Positions 56,545-64,000 of a DNA stretch of 64,000 nt are shown piece after piece. The notes beneath the pieces are model-generated. The model had not been told where the DNA came from, ran no database searches, and saw only the letters and a program-made list of their open reading frames with translations. This DNA is from Papaver somniferum (Eukaryota; Streptophyta; Magnoliopsida; Ranunculales; Papaveraceae), in assembly GCF_003573695.1 (NCBI RefSeq), contig NC_039359.1, forward strand, positions 95,601,275 through 95,665,274, written 5' to 3'. Every line of letters starts with the position of its first letter. Position 1 is the stretch's first letter. Made by a program: the position numbers and the translations under genes.

Positions 56545-58850
56545 AGTGAATCTGGTTAGAGGAAATTGCAGATGAATATTTGACTGAATTGCAGGTGGAA
56601 TTGAAATCATGATACAGAGAAGATGGTATGAAGTAGAGGTGGTCTGAGATGTTGGTGCTGTGAGTTGTTGCTCTGAACTGGTGGTTGATGCCAAGGAGAT
56701 CTGACTCGAGTGGTGGTGCTGATGGTGTTGTGCAGCTGCAGAAGATTCAGACATTGGAGCTAGGCCTGATGCGCTGAAATGGGATGTGATGTTGAGTGTT
56801 GCAGCGATGATTGCAGTGACATGGTCTTGTAGTGAATATGGAAGTAGATTGAATGCGGATGAGCTGAGAAGGAGAGCCACTTACAGTGAAGCAGTAATTG
56901 GATAAGTGGAATTGGTGCTACAGGAAAGAACTGGAGTGTGTTGATGAATGGGGTTTTTGTAGTTGAACAAGAGAAGAGATGGCGATTGCTGATAAATGGA
57001 TGGGAGTGACTGATTATGGTAATGCAGGATAGGGTGCAGCTGTGTAGAAGAAGGTTATTGCAGCTGAGTAGTTGATGTGTGTTGATGGTTCGATCGAAAC
57101 CTGGGAAGAACAGTTGTTGCTGCTATGTTTTGGTAATGGAAATGAAGCGAGTAACTGATGTAGGAGCAATTGCAGGTGACGGGTGCATAGGAATGGTTGT
57201 TTGTCAGCTAGAAGTGGTTGCAGCTGAAGGTATTATGAAGCTATAGTGGGTTTGAGGCTGTGTTGATGTTGTGCTGCAACTTGGTGGTGATATGAAGGAT
57301 GACTAAGGTGGTTTGTAGAGTGCCAGGGAGCGGCGGTGTTTATTAAGTGCAGTAAGAAGTTATGGCCGGGAGTTTGTGCCGCAGAAAATGGGAATTGCAG
57401 AATTAGCTTTGCAACCTGAAATGGATAGACAAGACCGACAAGGTTAGAGTCTACAGCCTGAGCTGTGAAATAGATGCCGCAACTGTGCAGAAACGCAGCG
57501 AGAATGGCGAGCCAGTGAGCCTAGCCCGGGATGCCGGACTTCAGAGATTAGAGTGTGGATCTTAAAGTTTCATTGAATTGCGAAGGGGGTATGTGTTGGA
57601 TGCAAGAGTTGTCCATGGGATATATGAGTTTGGAGTCGCGCTTTTGGGTTGGTTTTCGCAAGAGCTAGGAAATGATTCAGATGGTGATGTTGCAGCTTGA
57701 TTATGGCTGGAATGAGAAGGATAATGGCAGTGTAAGGTGCAGATGAATGGATAGTATATGGAAGATTGCAACAATGAGAACTGTGGTGGATTTTCTTGCC
57801 AGTGCGTCGACTCAGTGATTCCCGATCCAAATCAGATGGACTTGGACTTGTTCCAATTGGGCTTCACTCATGGGTTGTTTGACCGACTGATATTTGGCAG
57901 AGAGTCTGTGACCTAAGTTGGGAAGTGAAAGGATACAAAAGGAAGACTTATCACCTATTCTAGAGATCTTTTATCTCTCATCTTCTACTTTTGTTCTAGG
58001 GTTTACAACATGATAGATTTATTTCTTCTTTGGATGAACTCCATGAACATGAGCTAGTTTTCTTTTGGTTAAGGAATAAGTTTGAATTCCAAACATGATT
58101 TTTATGCAATGTATTAGTTTTGTCTCCATACTTTGTTGCTTATGTTTCACTATTAATATTGTTATATGATTTGAATACATGTTTAGTCGAGTCGCGAATC
58201 GGTTGAATTAGTTTTCATCTCTATTGCTAGATTAGGGTTATTATACGTAAAAGTGATAATTCCTGATTGCAAGTAGCATAATTGTGGGTATTGCTTGTAG
58301 CGATGCATCCTAGTAGTCACGAGTGGATCATAACCTTGGTTAAATCGGATTCGTGCTTTTACACGTTCGATTGCTTTGATTAGTCTTGTTCCATAGAACT
58401 CAATGCTTTTAGGGAGTTAAACTTAATTGTGCTTTTACACTTTAGGTTGCTTTCTAGAAAGAAATCACATATGCATCTTTTAATGTGGTTGTGATGAAAT
58501 CAGGGAATTAGCGAGATATATTTGCGATCAAGATATCTTAGGACTTTTAATAAAGTTGAGATTAAATATCAATTCTGGTTATTGTTGAAAAGATGTTTGT
58601 GGATGAAAACGATATCCTTGACCAATACTTTCACATATTTGAATTGTGTGCTTTATTTATTTGTTTTGCTTTTATTTTATTTTAGTATATCAAAATCATA
58701 ATATCCCCCCTTTTGTTTGCTTAAGATACCAAAACATATTGACAACCTAGTCCTCTCTGTGGGAACGATCCTTTCTTGCCCTTGCTATATTATATTTTGA
58801 GTAGTAAGAAAGTGTAACTATTTTTGACGCCTACGACAGCGATCAAATTT

Positions 58851-58868
58851 TGGCGCCGTTGTCGGGGA
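58851..58868 (+). other. Primer binding site, tRNA-Asp type
   Basis: TGGCGCCGTTGTCGGGGA matches the complement of plant tRNA-Asp(GTC) 3' end with one mismatch (T for C at position 12). This primer is typical of Athila elements. It sits five bases after the LTR end GATCA. Confidence 0.92.
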
Positions 58869-58978
58869 GGCAGCGGTTGTCACTTGTTTTTGGTTTCTTA
58901 TTTTCTTGTTTTTAGTTTTGTTTTATTTTCTGGTTTTTAACCTTGTTTTGAGAATCGTGTTTCAGGTACTTATTTCTC

Positions 58979-59560
58979 ATGGATGGAGCATATTGGAACG
59001 ATGGATACGATTTCCAACAATCTCAACAACATGACAACTTCCAACAATTTCAGGGGTATAATCAAAACCAATTCATTGGCTATGACCAATATTCCATGGA
59101 TCCTTATGGTTTTCCTCAACAACCTTATGGCGGGTATGTGTGTGAACAACCACAAGGATGGGAGGATTCTTATGCTCGTGAACAAAAAGTTTCTGACTTT
59201 CTAGACAAAGTTTCCAACTTTGTACAACAAGAGTTCCAAAAAGATAAAGAGGCTACAGAAGAGCAACTCCAAGAACTTCGTGAAGGTATTGCTAACTTAC
59301 AAAGAGGTATTGATCAAATCAAAGAAGAAAGGTATGAGGAAGAACTTTGCTTTAAAAACAATAACTATTCTAATGTGCCTATGGTTTGTGATGAATATTT
59401 GATTAATGCTAATGTTGAAAAGGGCCAACCTTTGGGGTCTTTCATTGATAATTGTGTAGTTTCCTCAACTCTTGATCTTAATAATGATCATTCACTTATT
59501 CAAAATGATGAGATTGAGATTAGCAACACTAAATTCAACGAGAACCAATATGTTAATTGA
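58979..59560 (+). CDS. Internal ORF: Q/N/Y-rich segment plus coiled coil (gag-like position)
   Basis: This 193-residue frame starts 110 bp after the PBS, where gag would begin. Residues 1-55 are very rich in Gln, Asn, Tyr, Gly and Phe (NDGYDFQQSQQHDNFQQFQG), a composition typical of prion-like, self-associating segments. Residues about 68-125 form a strong heptad-like charged helix (EEQLQELREGIANLQRGIDQ). The tail is acidic. No gag capsid fold, zinc knuckle or pol domain is seen. A TGA ends it. Further acidic frames (59621-59962) in the same register suggest a longer ancestral protein. It could be a capsid substitute or simply the remnant of the element's gag. Confidence 0.6.
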   Translation: MDGAYWNDGYDFQQSQQHDNFQQFQGYNQNQFIGYDQYSMDPYGFPQQPYGGYVCEQPQGWEDSYAREQKVSDFLDKVSNFVQQEFQKDKEATEEQLQELREGIANLQRGIDQIKEERYEEELCFKNNNYSNVPMVCDEYLINANVEKGQPLGSFIDNCVVSSTLDLNNDHSLIQNDEIEISNTKFNENQYVN

Positions 59561-59962
59561 AAGTGATGATGATTATGAAGATACATCGCTTGAACCAACT
59601 CATGGTGACGTTTCCCAAAGGTGTACAGCGAATCTCTTTGGGATCAAAATGAAGACGAAGAGGAATATGTTGACACTTGTGTAGATTACTCAAGCATTGA
59701 TCTTAATAATGATCAAGAGCCTATTCAAAGGGTGGAGCTTGAGGATGATGCATTTTTGAGTCCTCTAAAAAAGTTCCTTATAGCGAAATTTGGAGCCGCA
59801 AAAGAGTATGTGCCTTACAACGAAGAGGAGTGTGTTGAGAATGAAACCGATATGACCAATATTGTGGAAGACCCAATTGAGATTGCATATGATTGTAATG
59901 ATGATGTTGATCCGAGACTTTGGTTAAGGAAGAAACCGATGAAGAGTGGTTGCAAGGTTTGA
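59561..59962 (+). pseudogene. Continuation of the internal ORF after frame break
   Basis: After the stop at 59558-59560 a shifted stretch reads LIESDDDYEDTSLEPTHGD. The original frame then resumes (59621-59962) with EEEYVDTCVDYSSIDLNNDQ. The IDLNND(Q/H)xxIQ motif repeats one near residues 165-175 of the upstream ORF (LDLNNDHSLIQ), hinting at an internal duplication. The protein is highly acidic and not recognised. Confidence 0.45.
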
Positions 59963-60430
59963 TAGAGACCATGATATAAAAGAGGTGAGTAATTCACTTG
60001 AATTTTTCAAGGATGAAGAGGATGCCGTGATACAAGAGATTTGCAAGGTTTGTCTAACCCTTTGCATGTTGTTTCTCGTCCTTTACCTCTTGTTGGTTTG
60101 AATGTATGTGCTTCGAGAATATTGTTGAATGACTTTGTTTCTCGATTTCCACCATTAGAAACATTTGATTCTCATACTATGCAAGTTTGCAAAGAAGAAA
60201 CCATAAAGTTCCTGAATTTTATGTTCTTTATACACTTCCAAGTGTGGACAAGAATAAGTGTGGGGGAAACTTCTATTGGGTATAGCTTCACTTTTGCTTT
60301 ATTATACTAATGTTTGTGTGAAGTTACTATTTGCAAAACAGGTTACATGGAAGGATCCCCAACTTTTCAGATTATTGGTGTATGGGGAATTCGTCGCGCA
60401 AGTCGGGCTGACGACTTTAAACCAAGCGCT
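59963..60430 (+). pseudogene. Short interior frames leading to the conserved hairpin
   Basis: Pieces read LVGLNVCASRILLNDFVSRF and ETFDSHTMQVCKEETIKF, then DPQLFRLLVYGEFVAQ or, shifted, RASRADDFK. The last part (CAAGTCGGGCTGACGACTTT, near 60397-60416) belongs to a widely conserved non-coding tract of Athila-like elements. No intact gene. Confidence 0.45.
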
Positions 60431-60432
60431 AA

Positions 60433-60448
60433 ATGGGAGGCAACCCAT
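60433..60448 (+). promoter_or_regulatory. Conserved hairpin (ATGGG - AGGCAA - CCCAT)
   Basis: A perfect 5-bp stem with a six-base loop sits directly after AAGCGCTAA. From memory, the form AAGCGCT...GGGAGGCAACCC recurs in Athila-like elements across plants, just after the last ORF. It may be an RNA processing or packaging signal. Confidence 0.6.
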
Positions 60449-60584
60449 AGGATGAGTATTTCTTGTCTTATTTTTATATTCTTGTTTCGTTTTTAGCTTT
60501 TTCTTGTCTTGTATTTACTTTTTCTGATTTCTTGTCGCATATCATTATATTTCCCACTTGACTTTCTTTGGACGATTCAATTTA

Positions 60585-60619
60585 CATTGAGGACAATGTA
60601 AAGTTTAAGTGTGGGGGAG
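60585..60619 (+). promoter_or_regulatory. GAGGACAATG box plus purine tract
   Basis: CATTGAGGACAATGT (60585-60599) followed by TTTAAGTGTGGGGGAG. This is the counterpart of 22108-22148 in the older Athila. It lies far from the 3' LTR. Confidence 0.65.
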
Positions 60620-62557
60620 TGGTTAAGCATTTGCATTGTAAAATTTTCAACTTCTGTGTAAATTAGTGAATAAAAAACTCCAACTTGTAGTTAGTTTAGA
60701 GTCACATAGTATACATGTCGCTAAGATTACATCGAAATTCTCATAAGAGTGACTGAACTTAGAGATGACAGAGAACGTGATCGGGTTTCTTACTTGTATG
60801 AGAGTTAAAGTTGGATTTAACCATCCAGTGGCAAATGAGGTGCAGACTGAATTCAGTATTAGAGTTGTGGTCCCCTATAGTGGATACTACCCATGTTACA
60901 TCATGAGAGGCACCGACCTTCAATTCTTTGCACCTGTCTAAATTTTTGCTTTTAGAGTGTGTGTCACCGTACATAAACTCCGGGTAGAATGGTGAGCTAC
61001 CCAACCTCCCACCAATAGAAGCACTATTTTGATCTCTTGAGTGCTATTTTATCAATCATGAATGGTGACATCGAATTGCTAACTACCGCTTGTAATCTTG
61101 TTCGCAGTTAGCACCATCCACTTTATCTCTCTCTACACCAATAGATCCATAGAAACACCATCATCATCAACAAGAGGAGCATCACAAATTCGAAGGAAAG
61201 TTGAAGACGTTTTAGGTTTACAAGCAACAATACAGAAATGAGCAGATTTCAGATTCAAGTAAAGCAACAAGACAAGGAGCAGAATTTTTACAAGTTGAAG
61301 ACTATTGTACGAGAGCGAATATTATCAAGATGAGAGTCAAGAAGTTTATGATATCGAGACATACAAGTTGTGAAGAATCGAGCGGTAAAGTACTTACACC
61401 GTGGCCTTTGTATTTTATTTTATCTTTATTTTTATTTGTTATATTTGTATATTATTTTCTCTTGTTCCAGAAAAAAAAAAAACCTGGGACATGGTCATTG
61501 TTATGTTAAGTCCCTTGTCAATAAAAAATGAAAAAAAAATGAAAAAAAAGAGACAAGAGAAAATTTTGTTAGGTTTATTATTAGTTTTATTATTTTGTTT
61601 TGTTTTTATTTTGTATTTGTTTTATTTTTCTTGTCTCAATAAAAAAAAAGAAAAAAAAAAGAAGAAAAAAAGACAAGAAAAATCCTTTGTATCATATTTT
61701 GGGGTTGTTCGTTTTTAGTTTTGTATTTTTTCAATAAAGCCAATGGAAAGAAGGAATATCCACAATGAAGTTTTAAGCAACAAGGAATTAGAGGAAAAAA
61801 TCTCATTGTCAAGATTCTACGAAGTTCAAGATTTCATCATCAAGAGTTGAAAACCGAAGACGAAGATGAAGACAAGGATTGAAGACCGAAGACGTTTCTA
61901 TGGATGTTGTGAGAGTGGTGTTAAATGCACGTCGAACGGATAACGAGGTAAGTAAGCATATTCCCACCTTCGTTAAGTGGTTGATTTCCTTTCGTAGAGA
62001 TCGTCAGAAAAATGGGTTTTCAAAATGAATAAAAGATGTGGATTTTCAAAACAATTCGGAGGGTTTTGCCTTCCTACTATTCAACGTGTCTCAGGATTTC
62101 TATCTTCATTCCTACCTGGACACATGTGTGACCCATAAAAAGCTATTTTTATTGAGAGCAACTTCATAAAACCCTTTCTTGTTTGACAGAGTCGAAACTT
62201 TCGATCACTTCGAACCCGAATTTCTTTCGATAAGGGATGATTATTTCTCTCTCAACTTTTAAGGATGAGATTGTGTTCATTTATGTGTCTAACTTCTTAC
62301 GACTAGTGTGCAGAATTTCTATGTCTTCTTAGCGCGTTGGATGCTATCATTTCGGAGAACTTTTAAGTTGGAAAAGTAGGTTTTGTGGGTATACCTCTAG
62401 TAAACCCTCACGAGACTAAAACTTGTCCACTAGGGACACCTAGGGGTTCAAAGGCTTGTTATACATGCTAAGTGTGACCGTAGCCTCGACGACACGGAGT
62501 TGTATGTATGTTTTAAAATTGTTTTGTTTGATTTGCTCGAGGACTAGCAAAGTCTAA
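60620..62557 (+). other. 3' non-coding interior of the young element
   Basis: No gene. 61450-61690 has long A- and T-runs, with CTTGTC/GACAAG words placed as inverted repeats. A GAAGAC repeat patch lies near 61850-61890 (GAAGACGAAGATGAAGACAA). 62382-62475 and 62529-62557 match the older Athila's 3' end. Confidence 0.65.
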
Positions 62558-62570
62558 GTATGGGGAAATT
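62558..62570 (+). other. 3' polypurine tract
   Basis: GTATGGGGAAATT directly precedes the 3' LTR start TGATAGG at 62571. Confidence 0.75.
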
Positions 62571-64000
62571 TGATAGGTGTCTTAAACACCTTGTTATTTA
62601 TCTATTGTTTATGCTTTCTTCGCGAGTTTTCTTGTAAATTATGTATCTTATGATTGATTTTAAGTTTATTAGGTGCAATGGAGTCCTTGAGAGCAAAAGA
62701 AGGAGCAATCGTCCATTTGGAGTGCAAAGGTCTAAGGTGCGTGAAAAGGAGGTGACAGTTGAGTTGAACAGGAAATTAAGCTATCGGTTCTTTGAAACTG
62801 ACAGGTTAAATGAACTAAGGTGGCCCTTATCCAATAACGTGAGTTGCCAATATAAGTTCCTATCATTACCTACCCCTAAAGTCAAGAGAAATGTCTTCTC
62901 TTCTCATTATTGTTTCCATCTAAAATTCAGAGAACGAGAGAAACGAGTGATGCTGCTAGTAAAGAAGAGATTGATGAGTTTGGTGGATCTTAGATCAGTG
63001 GTAATTCAAGGGTACAAGTGTGGGTTTGAATCTGTCAAGGATTTGTCATTACTGCTGCTACAGATCGAGAATGAAATGGGGAAGAAAATGGAAAGAGTTA
63101 GGGTTTGTGGTGAATGTTTTCTGCTGATTTCGGTTGAAATTGAGGAGGAGAAATTGAAGTGCTGATATTGATTGTGTTCATTGAGAGATGGGTTCGATCT
63201 GTAAGAATGAATCCGACAGTTGTTGGCAGTGTAATGAAGCTGTTTCTGTTAACGAATTTGAGATTGAATCTGAGATAGATGATGAGTATATTTACTGGAA
63301 TTGGATCGAAGAATCAGAAGCTGATGCTGCTAATGAATATGAGATGGAAATGGGTTTGAGGTTGAAGTTGCAGGAATTGATTCAAGAGTTTAGATGGTGT
63401 TCATGAAGTGAATCTGGTTAGAGGAAATTGCAGATGAATATTTGACTGAATTGCAGGTGGAATTGAAATCATGATACAGAGAAGATGGTATGAAGTAGAG
63501 GTGGTCTGAGATGTTGGTGCTGTGAGTTGTTGCTCTGAACTGGTGGTTGATGCCAAGGAGATCTGACTCGAGTGGTGGTGCTGATGGTGTTGTGCAGCTG
63601 CAGAAGATTCAGACATTGGAGCTAGGCCTGATGCGCTGAAATGTGATGTGATGTTGAGTGTTGCAGCGATGATTGCAGTGACATGGTCTTGTAGTGAATA
63701 TGGAAGTAGATTGAATGCGGATGAGCTGAGAAGGAGAGCCACTTACAGTGAAGCAGTAATTGGATAAGTGGAATTGGTGCTACAGGAAAGAACTGGAGTG
63801 TGTTGATGAATGGGGTTTTTGTAGTTGAACAAGAGAAGAGATGGCGATTGCTGATAAATGGATGGGAGTGACTGATTATGGTAATGCAGGATAGGGTGCA
63901 GCTCTGTAGAAGAAGGTTATTGCAGCTGAGTAGTTGATGTGTGTTGATGGTTCGATCGAAACCTGGGAAGAACAGTTGTTGCTGCTATGTTTTGGTAATG
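62571..64000 (+). repeat. 3' LTR of young element, first 1430 bp
   Basis: Aligns without gaps to 55709-57138. The five differences fall near 55749, 55871, 56532, 56781 and 57044 of the 5' copy. The 174-codon and 72-codon frames recur at 62641-63165 and 63188-63406. Confidence 0.95.

Larger units (their letters stand above)
55709..58845 (+). repeat. 5' LTR of young element, 3137 bp
   Basis: The start TGATAGGTGT has a 6-bp stem (AGGTGT and ACACCT) at 55713-55729. The end is GATCA, five bases before the PBS. 56300-57800 is strikingly rich in G over C on the plus strand, with many TGCAG and TGGTG words. The last 850 bp are AT-rich with an AACATGAGCTAG box near 58045, comparable to the ATGAGCTAAACC box of the other Athila LTR. 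No clear TATA box was picked out. Confidence 0.92.
55709..64000 (+). mobile_element. Young non-autonomous Athila-like LTR retrotransposon (LARD type), cut by window end
   Basis: 5' LTR 55709-58845, PBS 58851-58868, interior to 62570, 3' LTR from 62571 past the window end. The 1430 bp of LTR that can be compared show five substitutions and no indel, so insertion is recent. The 3.7 kb interior has no protease, RT, RNase H or integrase, so the element depends on proteins from elsewhere. Shared non-coding modules link it to the Athila element at 14.7-24.8 kb. A candidate target duplication, CTAAC (55704-55708), needs the missing right flank for confirmation. Confidence 0.9.

Noticed and set aside
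56539..56880. 113-codon minus-strand ORF in the young LTR (again at 63401-63742)
   Set aside because: It is His/Ser/Thr-rich, the mirror of a skewed plus strand, and is best explained as a shadow of the TGGTG-rich sequence.
58573..58585. tRNA or other structured RNA gene candidates
   Set aside because: I looked for clover-leaf signals (A and B box words) near GGTTC-like motifs across the window and found none convincing.
61401..61718. 105-codon Lys/Phe/Tyr-rich ORF
   Set aside because: Low-complexity product of A- and T-runs, not a gene.

Overview
The window is plant nuclear DNA, almost certainly from a eudicot with a large, repeat-rich genome. A poppy or other Ranunculales source is only a guess. 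The supporting evidence is Sirevirus, Athila-type, chromovirus-like, Harbinger, Stowaway, CACTA and LINE transposons packed around one intact plant gene. I see no rRNA, tRNA, CRISPR or prokaryotic-type operon.

Layout. 1-7265: a Ty1/copia Sirevirus on the minus strand with a full 2.4 kb 5' LTR, gag largely deleted, and pol broken by three in-frame TAA codons. 7266-12.9 kb: the remains of a second minus-strand LTR element, shown by a PBS-like site, a TATA box and an LTR carrying a 63-bp tandem repeat. 12.9-14.7 kb: AT-rich sequence without genes. 14699 to about 24.8 kb: a plus-strand Athila-type Ty3/gypsy element with gag, PR, RT, RNase H and IN, each damaged by frameshifts or stops. Its two LTRs agree for only about 880 bp. 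26244-29338: a complete PIF/Harbinger element (TTA target duplication) with two convergent, broken genes. 29428-29798: a Stowaway MITE. 31061-32356 (minus): the only intact host gene, an N-acetylglucosaminyltransferase II of Golgi N-glycan maturation. 33.2-34.1 kb: a LINE endonuclease fragment cut off by an LTR. 39319-44611: a CACTA element (CTA target duplication) carrying exon fragments of two unrelated host genes, a 20S proteasome beta-2 subunit and a GH5 glucan 1,3-beta-glucosidase. 45.3-55.7 kb: nested LTR debris, including a 2.4 kb Sirevirus-type LTR and two diverged copies of an unidentified coding-like block. 55709-64000: a very young non-autonomous Athila-like element with a 3.1 kb LTR, a tRNA-Asp type PBS, a short internal ORF, and a 3' LTR that runs off the window.

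How the parts relate. The young element at 55.7 kb has no protease, RT or integrase. It shares several non-coding modules with the decayed Athila at 14.7-24.8 kb: the TGATAR LTR start with a hairpin, a CATYGAGGACAATG box followed by a purine tract, and the same 3' end beside the LTR. This fits a parasite and helper relation within one lineage. LTR divergence gives three ages: about 8-9% for the Sirevirus, about 3.4% for the Athila, and about 0.35% for the young element. These were counted by eye.

The features most worth following up are the gene-capturing CACTA element, the young element with its Q/N/Y-rich coiled-coil ORF and LTR-embedded ORFs, and the duplicated unknown block at 46.3 and 53.7 kb. 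No wholly new system can be proven from sequence alone.
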